Source: Streptomyces sp. SCL15-4 (GTDB lineage Bacteria; Actinomycetota; Actinomycetes; Streptomycetales; Streptomycetaceae). From it: a stretch of DNA of 64,000 nt. Made by a program: the position numbers and the translations under genes. How positions within the stretch are numbered: the first letter of the stretch is position 1; each line of letters starts with the position of its first letter. Under the pieces are notes generated by a model, which made no database searches, was not told the origin of the DNA, and saw only the letters and a list, made by a program, of their open reading frames with translations. Shown one piece after another: positions 8,459-17,981 of the stretch. The stretch lies in NCBI RefSeq assembly GCF_033366695.1, contig NZ_JAOBTQ010000001.1, positions 7,378,001-7,442,000 of the forward strand, read 5' to 3'.

Positions 8459-8731
8459 GACCACCTCCTCGTCACCGCCGGAGCCGGTGAGCCGGCCGGG
8501 CCTGACCGCCGTCCCGCCGCTCCCGCGCACGAGCCTCCACATCCGTCTCGTACCCCGTTCGGCGCACCTCGCGCATGCCGCGAACCGCGAGTTCCGGCCC
8601 AAATGGCGCACGGCGGCCACCACGCGCCCCACGATCGCGCGCCGGGCGCCGCCGCGCGACCCGGGCGCCGGTGCGGCCCGCGGGACGAACCGCCTGCGGC
8701 CCGAAGGGGTGACAGCGGGTCCCCGTCGGCC

Positions 8732-9479
8732 TCAGCCGAAGCGCTCGATGCGGATGCGATCCACCGGCTGGCCCGCCGCGACCAGCAGCCGGGAGACGTG
8801 CTCGGCGAAGGCGTTGGAACCGCACACATAGGCCTCCCACCCACCGGCCGGCTGCTCGGCCAGGAGCGGCGCCACATGTGCGGCCGTCATACGTCCCACC
8901 GGCACACCGGGCGGCGCGCTGCGGGTGAACACGGGGGTCGTCTCCGCGCCCAGTTCGGGCGCGTAGATCAGGTCCTCGGGGCCGCGCGCCGACACCAGCA
9001 TCCGCAGCGGGACGGTCAGGCCGCGCGCCCGGTGGTGCCGCACCATCGACATCAGCGGAACGACTCCCGAACCGGCCCCGAGCAGCAGCGCGGGCCGGTC
9101 GCCCGGCCAGGCGAAGAAACCGCTGAGCGGGCCGCGCACCTCCACCGTGTCGCCGGGCCGGGCCACCGTGTGGAACCAGCCGGAGACCTCGCCGTCCGGC
9201 ACCCGGTCCAGGGTCAGCTCGATGTGCCCGGACGCGTCCGGCGCCGACGCGATCGAATAGTGGCGCTGCGCCGCGTAACCGTCCGCCGCGGTCAGCCGCA
9301 GCATCAGGTGCTGGCCCGGCAGATGCCCCGCCCACGCCGGCACCGCCAGCCGGAACGTGCTCGCGCGCGGCGTCTCGCGGCGGATCTCCGTCAGCGTGGC
9401 CGTCTGCCAGCGTGACGCCGCCGGGCCGCTCACGGCGATCCGCCCGGGCACCGCGAACCGCGTCACGGGAGTCGTCGTC

Positions 9480-9487
<8 letters not shown>
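8732..9487 (-). CDS. FAD/NAD(P)-binding ferredoxin-reductase-type protein
   Basis: Flavin reductase of the ferredoxin-NADP reductase fold, with FAD motif RHYSIAS (75-81), pyrophosphate-binding GAGSGVVPLMSM (137-148) and C-terminal VCGSNAFAEHV. No 2Fe-2S cysteine cluster is present. Its GTG start overlaps the stop of the molybdopterin oxidoreductase gene by 8 bp, so the two are translationally coupled; the pair probably moves electrons between NAD(P)H and the molybdenum enzyme. Physiological substrate unknown. Confidence 0.88.
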
Positions 9488-10085
<598 letters not shown>

Positions 10086-10091
10086 GGTTCA

Positions 10092-10097
10092 ACCGTA
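10092..10097 (-). promoter_or_regulatory. Possible -10 element of a leaderless promoter
   Basis: On the minus strand TACGGT ends six bases before the molybdopterin oxidoreductase ATG, which would place the transcript start at or next to the start codon. No good -35 is visible, so this is weak. Confidence 0.25.
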
Positions 10098-10311
10098 CGC
10101 TGTCGTTCCGGATGCTCCGCGCCCGGCCGGCGGCCCCATCGTTGCGGCCGTATGAACACTGCCGGGAGGCGGGAATACCGCCCCGGCGCCGCTCCTTGCC
10201 GATCGGTGCCGGCCCCGGTGGGCCGGTGACACAGCGAGCGAACGCCGAGAGAAGCGAGGAAACGAGGATGCCCCAGGCCCATGTGACCAGGACCGCGACC
10301 GAGGGGGCCGG

Positions 10312-11076
10312 ATGAGCGCCGTGAGCGGCCCGGGCGGCCCCGGCCGGAGCGCCGCCGGCGTCCCGCACGTCCTCGACAACCCGGCCCTCGCCTCCCTGAC
10401 CGGCCCGCACGCCCGCTTCGCCGAGCGGCGCGGCCGGGTGCTGCGCTACCCCGCCGACGTCTCGCCGTGGCTGGCGCTGCCGGACGACCCCGACGAGCGG
10501 GACTGGGCGGACCTCGCCGCGCTGGCCGGTCCCGGCGCCGAGGTCCCGCTGCCCGGCTTCCGCGGCCGGGTCCCGGACGGGTGGGAGATCACCTTCCGGG
10601 TCGAGGGCGTGCAGCTGGTGGACGACGGGCTGGCCGCCGCGCCGGACCCGGAGGCGGTGCGCCTCGGCCCGGCGGACGTGCCGGAGATGCTGGACCTGGT
10701 GGCGCGCACCCGGCCCGGACCGTTCCTGCCGCGCACCGTGGAACTCGGCACCTACCTCGGCATCCGCCGCGACGGCGCGCTGGTCGCCATGGCGGGGGAG
10801 CGGCTGCACCCGCCGGGCTGGACCGAGATCAGCGCGGTCTGCACCGATCCCGCCTTCCGCGGCCAGGGCCTGGCCACCCGGCTGGTCCTCGCGGTGGCGC
10901 ACGGCATCCGGGAGCGCGGGGAGACACCTTTCCTGCACACCGGCGCCGGGAACACCGGCGCCATCCGGCTGTACGAGTCCCTCGGCTTCCGGCTGCGCCG
11001 CCGCACGACGTTCCTGGAGGCGCGGGCACCGCAGCGCCAGACCGACGACGACCGCGAGCCGGTGCCGGTGGCCTAA
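10312..11076 (+). CDS. GNAT-family N-acetyltransferase
   Basis: Acetyl-CoA-dependent transferase; substrate unknown. The conserved acetyl-CoA loop FRGQGLATRL (about 182-191) and C-terminal NTGAIRLYESLGFRLRR identify the C-terminal GNAT fold, while the first 100 residues are an extra N-terminal region, as in FR47-like proteins. 254 residues. The TAA stop lies at the border of an inverted-repeat element (11076-11218): base 11076 belongs to both, so an insertion may have altered the natural 3' end or region. Confidence 0.85.
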   Translation: MSAVSGPGGPGRSAAGVPHVLDNPALASLTGPHARFAERRGRVLRYPADVSPWLALPDDPDERDWADLAALAGPGAEVPLPGFRGRVPDGWEITFRVEGVQLVDDGLAAAPDPEAVRLGPADVPEMLDLVARTRPGPFLPRTVELGTYLGIRRDGALVAMAGERLHPPGWTEISAVCTDPAFRGQGLATRLVLAVAHGIRERGETPFLHTGAGNTGAIRLYESLGFRLRRRTTFLEARAPQRQTDDDREPVPVA

Positions 11077-11218
11077 AGGGCGTTGCAGAACGGCGATCAC
11101 GACAGGACCCGGCCACCCACGGCAAGATCAACTGCCCGATTGTGCGGCGGTTTCCACCGTCCCGGCGGCGCCTTCGGACCCCCTTTTGCAGGATCGGTCT
11201 GCCTTCTGCAACGCCCTT
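11076..11218. mobile_element. 143-bp MITE-like element with perfect 15-bp terminal repeats
   Basis: The ends are AAGGGCGTTGCAGAA (11076-11090) and its exact reverse complement TTCTGCAACGCCCTT (11204-11218). Nothing inside encodes a protein. Flanking triplets are TAA and TCA, both fitting a TNA target of IS5-like elements but not identical, so no clean target duplication exists. It looks like a non-autonomous derivative of an insertion sequence, sitting at the stop codon of the GNAT gene. Confidence 0.6.
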
Positions 11219-11428
11219 CAGGGTCCCTCGTTCACGGCCGGGACGCCCGCGCGGCCGGCGCCGGGCCGTCCCGGCCGGCGGCCGCGTGGGACGCCGGCGA
11301 GGCGGGCCGGGGCGCGCTTCCCGGCTCGGCCGGGCGCTCCGCCGGCGGGCGTCACGGTGTCCTCGGCCGGTGTCGGGGTGCTCCACGGCCGGCGTCCGTG
11401 CGTGCCTCGCGCGGTGTCCGGCTGCCGC

Positions 11429-11869
11429 TCACTCCGCGTCGGCGCCGGCCGGCCCGGCGTTGTAGCGCTCCAGGTACGCCGCGAACCGCACCAGGTCCTC
11501 CTGTGGCCACTCGGCGAGCCGTTCCCGGAAGGCCGCCCGGCGGCTGCGGGTGACCTGGGCCAGGATCTCCCGGCCCGCCTCCGTCAGGTGCAGCACCTGG
11601 ACCCGGTGGTCCTCCGGGTCCAGCCGGCGCTCGATCAGCGCCGCCCGCTCCAGCGCCGCCACCTGCCGGCTCACCGTGGACTTGTCCAGGGCGTAATGGG
11701 CCGCCAGGTCCGTCGCCCGGCAGCCGTCGCGTTCCTCCAGGTGCCCGAGCAGGGTGTACGACACCAGCGACAGCTCGGGGTGCATGCGGCCCGCCGAGGC
11801 GCGGGCCCGGCGGGCGAAGATGGTCATCTCACGCTGGATCGTCTCGACGGCCGACTCCGCTGCGCTCAC
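11429..11869 (-). CDS. MarR-family transcriptional regulator
   Basis: 146-residue winged-helix regulator: ELSLVSYTLLGHLEERDG leads into the HTH (RATDLAAHYALDKSTVSRQVAALERAAL, in part) and the wing DPEDHRVQVLHLTEAG. It is divergent from a membrane permease gene across 84 bp holding a palindromic operator, the usual layout of a ligand-responsive repressor of an efflux gene. GTG start with GGAGGAGG upstream. Confidence 0.92.
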   Translation of the reverse strand: MSAAESAVETIQREMTIFARRARASAGRMHPELSLVSYTLLGHLEERDGCRATDLAAHYALDKSTVSRQVAALERAALIERRLDPEDHRVQVLHLTEAGREILAQVTRSRRAAFRERLAEWPQEDLVRFAAYLERYNAGPAGADAE

Positions 11870-11892
11870 GGAAATACCTCCTCCGGGGTTCT

Positions 11893-11934
11893 AGTTGTAT
11901 AGTACAACTTGAGATGACAGTTGTATAAGCCAAC
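11893..11934. promoter_or_regulatory. MarR-type operator region between divergent genes
   Basis: AGTTGTATAGTACAACT (11893-11909) is a perfect palindrome of 7-bp arms with a 3-bp centre. A related half-conserved copy, AGTTGTATAAGCCAAC, lies at 11919-11934. The spacing of 26 bp puts both on nearly the same helix face. Position between marR and its divergent permease supports binding by that MarR protein. Confidence 0.65.
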
Positions 11935-11953
11935 CTTTGGAGGTTCGCGCGCG

Positions 11954-13060
11954 ATGAGGTCACCGGCACTGCGCCATGTGCTCACGCACCTGATCACCCC
12001 GCTGCTGATGTGCATAGGCATGGGGCTCGCCTACATGGGGGCGTTCGTCACGCCCGAGCCGCACCACCTGCCGGTCGCCGTCGTCGGCACCACCCCACAG
12101 GCCAAGGTCTTCGCGCAGACGGTCAAGGACACCGGCGGGGAGAAGCTCGACGTGCGCACGGTCGCCACCCGCGCCGACGCCGTCGGCCTGCTGGAGTCCC
12201 GCGAGGTCACCGGCGCCTACGTGCCGGACGCCAAGGCCCCCGAGCTGCTGGTGGCGAGCGCCGCGTCCGACATGGGCGCCACGGCCGTGGAGAAGGTCTT
12301 CACCCCGGTCGCCGCCCGGCAGGGCGTGCCGCTGAAGGTCACCGACGTGGCCCGGCCGGTCGCCGACGACCCCACCGGACAGGGCCTGTTCTTCCTGCTG
12401 ATCGCGGTCAGCATCGGCTCCTACGCCTCGGTCGCCGCGCTCGGCGCCGCCGGCGCCGCACTCGCCATGCGGGTCCGCGCGCTGCTCGTCCTCGGTGTCT
12501 CCGCGGTGGTCGGCGGCATCGGCGCGCTGCTCGCCGGACCGGTGTTCCACCTCGCCCACCACGACCTCGCGGGCGTGTGGGGGATGGCCTGGGTGTACTC
12601 GGCGGGCATCCTGTTCATCGGCGTCGGCCTGCACACGTTCCTGAAGCGGTGGACCACGCTGACCATGATGGTGCTGTTCGTGATGCTGAACTTCACCAGT
12701 TCCGGCGGGCTGTTCCGGCCCGAGCTGCAGAACGGCTTCTTCGGCACCCTGCACGCCTTCTGGAACGGCGCCGGCTTCGTCGAGGGCGTCCGCAGCCTGC
12801 TGTACTTCGGCAACGACGGCCTCGCCCGCGACGTGTGGACCCTGGTGCTCTGGCTGCTGGCCGGCATCGTGGTGACCGCGGTCGCCGCCCTGTACGAGCG
12901 CACCGTCCGGGCCCGCCGGGAAGCCGCCGGTCCCGAGAGCGAGGCCGCGCACGCGGGAACCGGGACCGGACGCACGGGCCCGCGGCACGCCAAGGACGAG
13001 GCCGCGCGGGAAGCCGCGGAAGAGGCCGAGGAAGAGGCCGAGGAGTCGGTCGGCGTCTGA
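11954..13060 (+). CDS. ABC-2/DUF3533-like membrane permease
   Basis: Probable efflux-type membrane protein. One N-terminal helix (about 10-35) is followed by an extracellular domain of roughly 100 residues and about six more helices between residues 145 and 320, the YhgE/Pip or DUF3533 topology that accompanies MarR repressors. The last 50 residues are highly charged, with Glu runs. ATG 11954 follows TTTGGAGG; a TTG 11 codons earlier falls inside the operator and was rejected. No ATPase gene is adjacent. Confidence 0.7.
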   Translation: MRSPALRHVLTHLITPLLMCIGMGLAYMGAFVTPEPHHLPVAVVGTTPQAKVFAQTVKDTGGEKLDVRTVATRADAVGLLESREVTGAYVPDAKAPELLVASAASDMGATAVEKVFTPVAARQGVPLKVTDVARPVADDPTGQGLFFLLIAVSIGSYASVAALGAAGAALAMRVRALLVLGVSAVVGGIGALLAGPVFHLAHHDLAGVWGMAWVYSAGILFIGVGLHTFLKRWTTLTMMVLFVMLNFTSSGGLFRPELQNGFFGTLHAFWNGAGFVEGVRSLLYFGNDGLARDVWTLVLWLLAGIVVTAVAALYERTVRARREAAGPESEAAHAGTGTGRTGPRHAKDEAAREAAEEAEEEAEESVGV

Positions 13061-13140
13061 CCAACTCCCCGTGGGCCACAGGCCGTCGCGGGCCGTGGGG
13101 TAAGGTGGCCGTCCGGCCGCGGGACCCGCGGCCCTCGAGG

Positions 13141-13269
13141 ACGAGGAGGTGAGACCCATTACCGCTGTGTCGGCTGGGGTGCTCTCTCCTCGTGACGGCG
13201 CGGTACGCCGGTAGCGGTGACCGCGGGAGCGCCCTGAAGTCTCGCGCTCCCGAAAGGCTTTCGGCTTCC
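13141..13269 (+). promoter_or_regulatory. Possible leader-peptide attenuator upstream of the HemK-like gene
   Basis: GAGGAGGTGAG (13143-13153) precedes a short frame that could begin at ATT 13158 or GTG 13167 (VSAGVLSPRDGAVRR) and stops at TAG 13212-13214. Two overlapping hairpins follow: GGGAGCGC (13225-13232) with GCGCTCCC (13244-13251), and CCGAAAG (13250-13256) with CTTTCGG (13258-13264). They share 13250-13252, so only one can form, and the second covers the GAAAGG ribosome site of the next gene (ATG 13270). This arrangement suggests translation-coupled control. Confidence 0.4.
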
Positions 13270-14079
13270 ATGCCCGTCCCCGCTCCCTTCACCCCGCTCA
13301 CCCCGTCCGCCGTCGTCTCCGCGCTGCGCGCCGCCGGATGCGTCTTCGCCGAGGACGAGGCCGAGTTGATCCTCGCCACCGCCCGTACCCCCGAGGAGGC
13401 GGCCCGCATGGTGGACCGGCGCGCCGCCGGGCTGCCGCTCGAACAGGTCCTCGGCTGGGCCGGGTTCCACGGGCTGCGGATCGCGGTGGAACCGGGGGTG
13501 TTCGTGCCCCGCCGCCGTACCGAGTTCCTGGCCGAACAGGCCCTGGCCGCCGCGCCGGACGCGACCGTCGTCGTGGACCTGTGCTGCGGTTCCGGCGCGC
13601 TCGGCGCCGCCCTCGCCCACGCCCTGGACGGCGCGGAGGTGCACGCCGCCGACATCGACCCCGCCGCCGTACGCTGCGCCCGCCGCAACCTCGCCCCCTT
13701 CGGCGGCCGGGCCCATCAAGGCGACCTCTACGACGCCCTGCCCGCCGGCCTGCGCGGCCGGGTGGGCCTGCTGACGGCCAACGTGCCCTACGTCCCCACC
13801 GCCGAGGTGGCCCTGCTTCCCGCGGAGGCCCGCGACCACGAACCGCCGGCCGCCCTGGACGGCGGAGCCGACGGACTCGACGTGCTGCGCCGGGTCGCCG
13901 CCGGGGCGTCCGAATGGCTCGCCCCCGGCGGCTGCCTGCTGACCGAGACCAGCGAACGCCAGGCACCGGCCGCCGTACGGGTCCTCACCGACGCGGGCCT
14001 GACCGCCCGTCTGGCGGTGGACGAGGACCGGCACGCGCACGTGGCCATCGGCATACGGCCTCCCGAGACCGCCCCGTAA
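13270..14079 (+). CDS. Putative HemK-like protein N5-glutamine methyltransferase
   Basis: SAM-dependent methyltransferase of the HemK/PrmC type. It has the N-terminal helical domain (residues 1-70), GLPLEQVLGWAGFHGLRI and VPRRRTEF as in HemK, motif I VVDLCCGSGALG (about 102-113) and the substrate-binding NVPYVP in place of NPPY. The N(V)PY variant marks actinobacterial paralogues whose substrate is unproven; release-factor methylation is the family precedent. Start at ATG 13270 keeps the fold; upstream sequence holds a possible attenuator. Confidence 0.82.
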   Translation: MPVPAPFTPLTPSAVVSALRAAGCVFAEDEAELILATARTPEEAARMVDRRAAGLPLEQVLGWAGFHGLRIAVEPGVFVPRRRTEFLAEQALAAAPDATVVVDLCCGSGALGAALAHALDGAEVHAADIDPAAVRCARRNLAPFGGRAHQGDLYDALPAGLRGRVGLLTANVPYVPTAEVALLPAEARDHEPPAALDGGADGLDVLRRVAAGASEWLAPGGCLLTETSERQAPAAVRVLTDAGLTARLAVDEDRHAHVAIGIRPPETAP

Positions 14080-14214
14080 CGCCGTGAGCATCCCCTACAG
14101 GGCCGGGCACGGCCGGAGCCGGTCCGCACCTCCCCCGGCCGCACGGCCCCGGACGCCGCCGGCATCAAGGCCCGCGCCGCGTCCCGGCTCGTCCGGTCGA
14201 GGTCGCGCCCGCCG

Positions 14215-16293
14215 CTACGGCAGCTCCTGCGCCCGGGCGATGAGCAGGGCCACGTCGTCGTGGTTGTCCGGGTGGCGGAGGGTGCGCAGGAGGTGGTCGC
14301 AGGTCTCCTCCAGCGGGCGGGCGGGGTCGTCGAGCAGGGTGAGCAGCAGGGCCAGCCGTTCGTCCAGCGAGTGGGAGCGGGTCTCCACCAGCCCGTCGGT
14401 GTAGAACACCAGCTCGTCGCCGGGCTCGAAATCGACCGTGACGGTGCGGAAGCCGACCCCGCCCACCCCGAGCGGCACTCCGGTCGGCAGGTCGAGCAGC
14501 TCCGGCGGGCGTCCGGGCCGGACCCGGGCCGGCGGCAGATGGCCGGCGTTGGCGATCCGGCACTGGCGCAGACGCGGGTCGTGGACGGCGTAGACACAGG
14601 TCGCGATGGAGTGGTCCAGGGCCGAGGTCGTCTTGTCCAGGTGCTCCAGCAGCCGGGCCGGGTCGAGATCGAGCGCGGCCAGGGTGGTGGTCGCGGTGCG
14701 CAGCCGGCCCATCGTGGCGGCGGCGCTGACCCCGCTGCCCATCACGTCCCCCACGACCAGCGCGGTCTTGCCGCCCTCCAGCGGGATGACGTCGAACCAG
14801 TCGCCGCCCACCTCGCTGGTGGCGCCGGCCGGCTGGTAGCGGGAGGCCACCTCCAGTCCGGTGGTGACCGGTGGATGGCTGGGCAGCAGGCTGCGCTGGA
14901 GGGTGAGCGCGGTGTTGCGGGCGTTCTGGTACCAGCGCGCGTTGTCGATCTGCACGGCCGCGCGGGCCGCCAGCTCCCGCGCCAGCAGGACGTCGTCCTC
15001 GTCGAACGGCGCCGGATTGCGGGTCCGCTTCAGGTCCAGCGCGCCCAGCACCTCACCGCGCGCGATCAGCGGCACCGCGAGGTAGGAGTGCAGACCCGCC
15101 CGGCCGAGCAGCACGGCCGCCTCGGCGGAGCGGGCGATCAGCGGCAGGTCCTCGTCCTTCACCCGCGGCACCAGCACCGCCTCGCCGGTGCGCACGCACT
15201 CGGTGACCAGCCGGTCCGGCCCGTAGCGGGCGATCTGGCCCGGCGGGTCGGCGGCCCGGACCGCGTCGCTGCCCTCCGCGGGGCGCACGGCCAGCGCCCG
15301 GATCACCGCGGACTCCGAGGGCCCCAGCGCGCTGGGCCGGCCCTCGACCACCGCGTCCAGCAGGTCCACCGCCGCCACGTCCGCCAGCTCCGGCACCGCG
15401 ACCTCGGCCAGCTCGCAGGCGGTGCGCTCCAGCTCCAGCGTGGTGCCGATCCGGGCGGAGGCGTCGGCGATGACCGCGAGCCGGCGCCGCGCGGTCTCCG
15501 CCTCCGCCTCGGCCCGGTGCTGCTCGGTGATGTCGACCAGCGAGACGGCCACCCCGAGCACATGGCCCAGGGTGTCCTCCAGCCGGTACAGCGAGTGCGA
15601 CCAGGTGTGGTCCTCGTCCGGGTCGGCCGGGGTGCGGCCGACCAGCGTGTCGTCGATCAGCGGCACACCCGTCTCCAGCACCCGCCGGGCCACGGCCTCC
15701 AGCTCGCGGGCGTTCAGCAGCGGCAGCACCTCCGGCAGCGTCCGGCCCACGTGCTCGGCGGCCGGCATCCCGTTGATCCGCTCCAGGGCCGGGTTGACGG
15801 AGACGAACCGCAGGTCGGTGTCCAGCACGGCGTAGCCGATCGGGGACTGCTTCACCATCCGCTCGGACAGCGCCACGTCCTGCTCCAGTCGCCGTACGGT
15901 CGACTGGTCGGCGGCCAGCCCGAGCGCGTAGACGTCCCCGCGGTCGTCCAGCAGCCGCATGTTGCGGAACTCCACCAGACGGGTGCTGCCGTCCTTGTGC
16001 CGGACCGGGAAGCCGCCCGCCCAGCTCTGTCCGGTGCGCATCACGTCGGCGAACAACCGGCCGACCAGCCGGCTGTGCTCTTCGTGGACCATCAGCCGGG
16101 CGGCGTACTGGCCGAGGGCCTCCTCGGCGGAGTACCCGAACAGCTCCGCCGCCTGCGGGCTCCACAGCACGATCCGGCCGTCGGTGTCCAGCACCACCGA
16201 CGCCACGCCCAGCACGTCCAGCAGGCCGCCCGGCGGGACCGGCCCGCGCGCGGGCTCGCCGCTCTGCGTCACCGGAGCCTCGGCTGCACTCAT
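14215..16293 (-). CDS. PAS-PAS-GAF-SpoIIE PP2C-type phosphatase
   Basis: 692-residue signalling protein with two PAS domains (about 25-135 and 140-260), a GAF domain (about 285-445) and a C-terminal SpoIIE-like PP2C phosphatase (about 475-690). Metal-site signatures are visible as EVGGDWFD, VVGDVMGSG and the late NHDDVALL. Such proteins dephosphorylate STAS anti-anti-sigma factors in response to redox, light or small-molecule signals. No kinase (HATPase) domain is attached. ATG 16293 has AAGGCGG upstream; GTG 16302 is possible. Degenerate STAS proteins at 44348 and 45080 are not obvious partners. Confidence 0.9.
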   Translation of the reverse strand: MSAAEAPVTQSGEPARGPVPPGGLLDVLGVASVVLDTDGRIVLWSPQAAELFGYSAEEALGQYAARLMVHEEHSRLVGRLFADVMRTGQSWAGGFPVRHKDGSTRLVEFRNMRLLDDRGDVYALGLAADQSTVRRLEQDVALSERMVKQSPIGYAVLDTDLRFVSVNPALERINGMPAAEHVGRTLPEVLPLLNARELEAVARRVLETGVPLIDDTLVGRTPADPDEDHTWSHSLYRLEDTLGHVLGVAVSLVDITEQHRAEAEAETARRRLAVIADASARIGTTLELERTACELAEVAVPELADVAAVDLLDAVVEGRPSALGPSESAVIRALAVRPAEGSDAVRAADPPGQIARYGPDRLVTECVRTGEAVLVPRVKDEDLPLIARSAEAAVLLGRAGLHSYLAVPLIARGEVLGALDLKRTRNPAPFDEDDVLLARELAARAAVQIDNARWYQNARNTALTLQRSLLPSHPPVTTGLEVASRYQPAGATSEVGGDWFDVIPLEGGKTALVVGDVMGSGVSAAATMGRLRTATTTLAALDLDPARLLEHLDKTTSALDHSIATCVYAVHDPRLRQCRIANAGHLPPARVRPGRPPELLDLPTGVPLGVGGVGFRTVTVDFEPGDELVFYTDGLVETRSHSLDERLALLLTLLDDPARPLEETCDHLLRTLRHPDNHDDVALLIARAQELP

Positions 16294-16613
16294 GCCACGC
16301 ACCGCCTTCGCCCGTCCGCACGGCCCGCCGTGCCCCGTGCCGACTGCCCTCGTTCTACCGCGCTCACACCCGACTCTCCGCCGCCGATGCCGTTACTCCC
16401 TCCACCATCCCTCAACACGGCGGCGTACGTCCGCCGGAGCCGTCGCGCCGGTGGTGCGCGCGGCACGGAACACCCGACGGGACCGTACCGCGCGGGTCCC
16501 GCGGGCCGTGAGAGTTCACGCTCATGTTGCGTTGTTGGTCTGTACATGACTTTCGCGCCACGCCAGACTGTCCGCCGTCCGAGTGCCCCCGTCGCCCGTC
16601 CGAGGAGCCGGAA
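16294..16613. other. Divergent intergenic region, no gene seen
   Basis: 320 bp between the phosphatase gene and a secreted-protein gene. It must hold both promoters, but no convincing -35/-10 pair or palindrome was found. The lower-GC stretch at 16510-16560 is the likeliest promoter zone for the rightward gene. Confidence 0.4.
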
Positions 16614-17495
16614 ATGCCCGCGTCCGCCCGGCAACGTTGTCACGCAGTCCTCGCCGGACTCGTCACCCTCGCCACCGCCGCCGTCGTGTCCCTCGCCGCG
16701 CCCGCGCCCGCCTCCGCGGCCGGCGGCTGGACCGAGACCGGCTCCGACCGCGCCGACCCGCTGACCGAGAGCCAGGGCCTGACCTCGGTCGAGGTCCCGG
16801 CGAACAGCCCGAACCGCTACACCGGCGTCGGCACCGTCCCGCTCGACGTCGCCGGCCGCGGCTGGAACCACGTCGGCGACCCCGACGCCTCCTACGACGG
16901 CTTTTACATCGAGCCCTACCAGCGGGACGCCGGCAACTCGAAGATGTTCCGGGTGCAGGCGCCCGGCGGTGCCTGGTCGGAGTACGTCCACACGCTGGGC
17001 CCGGGCGAGGCGCCGAACAACTCCTGGGCCGCGATCTCGCCGGACGGCCGGTGGATGCTGTCCGGCGAGTGGGGCACCATGACCCGCCTGCTGGTCTTCC
17101 CGACTCCGGGCGTCAACCCGGCCACCTCGCCCTCGGCGGACCTTCCGCAGGTCTCCACCGTCCGCCTGGACCACGCCGTCCGCGACGTCCAGGGCTGCGA
17201 CTTCACCGGCCCGACCACCTTGCTGTGCTCCTCCGACGACCCGGAGGGCAGCCTCTTCGGCCTCACCAAGCCGCTGCTGCGGATCGACCTGTCCGCCCCG
17301 CCGAGCGGGACCGCCGACGTCACCGGGCACGTCACGGCGGAGCGGCAGCTGCCGCTGCGCAGCTCCTGCCAGGGCTCCTTCGAGGCGGAGGGCATCGACT
17401 ACGACCGCCGCAGCGGCATCCTGCGCGTGATCGTCGTCTCGCCCGGCTTCTGCGTGCTGACGGACAGCAAGACGTACAAGTTCACCCGCGGCTGA
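16614..17495 (+). CDS. Secreted protein of unknown function
   Basis: 293 residues with a clear Sec signal peptide ending ASAAGGW (about residue 36). The mature part has repeated SPDGRWMLSGEWGT and GCDFTGPTTLLCSSDDPEG-type turns that look like beta-propeller blades, and four cysteines that could form disulfides. No catalytic motif was recognised. ATG 16614 is preceded by GAGGAG; the open frame upstream lacks a signal. Confidence 0.7.
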   Translation: MPASARQRCHAVLAGLVTLATAAVVSLAAPAPASAAGGWTETGSDRADPLTESQGLTSVEVPANSPNRYTGVGTVPLDVAGRGWNHVGDPDASYDGFYIEPYQRDAGNSKMFRVQAPGGAWSEYVHTLGPGEAPNNSWAAISPDGRWMLSGEWGTMTRLLVFPTPGVNPATSPSADLPQVSTVRLDHAVRDVQGCDFTGPTTLLCSSDDPEGSLFGLTKPLLRIDLSAPPSGTADVTGHVTAERQLPLRSSCQGSFEAEGIDYDRRSGILRVIVVSPGFCVLTDSKTYKFTRG

Positions 17496-17611
17496 CACGG
17501 CAGTCCCCCCGCGGCCGAGGTGTGCGCGACGGTCCGTGGTGTTTTTCTGGGGGTGGACGAGGTTTCGCGGGGTACCCCGTTCCACCGCAGCACGGCACGA
17601 GAGGAGCGGTC

Positions 17612-17980
17612 ATGGCAGACACGGAGCGGTCGCATCCGGAAACCGTCACGGTGGAGATCAGCGGGTCCAAGGAGGACGCCCGCCTCGTCTTCGACGCGCT
17701 CGGGTCCTGCTTCGCCTCGGACCGGGGGCAGGACGAGGAGCCGCAGCAGCTCCACGAGACCCGGCCGATGGTGTGGCTCGGGACCTACGACGTCTCGGAG
17801 GCCCGGGGCGGCTGCCGGCCGGTCCACCTCGGGCAGCCCGTCCAGGCGGACGTCCAGGGCGGCTACTGGGCCGTCGACCGGTTCCGCACCACCCTGGACG
17901 CGATGTTCACCGTGCAGGAGACCTGCACGGCCTCCGGCGACCAGGAGCGGGATTTGCACCTGCGCCTGGAGAGCCGCTGA
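17612..17980 (+). CDS. Conserved small protein of unknown function
   Basis: 122 residues, acidic, soluble, no signal peptide. The opening ETVTVEISGSKEDARLVFDAL reads like a ferredoxin-like alpha/beta fold, and three Cys are present. Start is ATG 17612 behind GAGAGGAG. It ends one base before the convergent tautomerase stop. I do not recognise the family. Confidence 0.7.
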   Translation: MADTERSHPETVTVEISGSKEDARLVFDALGSCFASDRGQDEEPQQLHETRPMVWLGTYDVSEARGGCRPVHLGQPVQADVQGGYWAVDRFRTTLDAMFTVQETCTASGDQERDLHLRLESR

Positions 17981-17981
17981 G

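Noticed and set aside
11921..11953. TTG start 11 codons upstream for the permease
   Set aside because: Lies inside the MarR operator and lacks a ribosome site; ATG 11954 has TTTGGAGG.
16524..16613. Upstream start for the secreted protein
   Set aside because: 30 extra residues would precede the signal peptide; ATG 16614 has GAGGAG.
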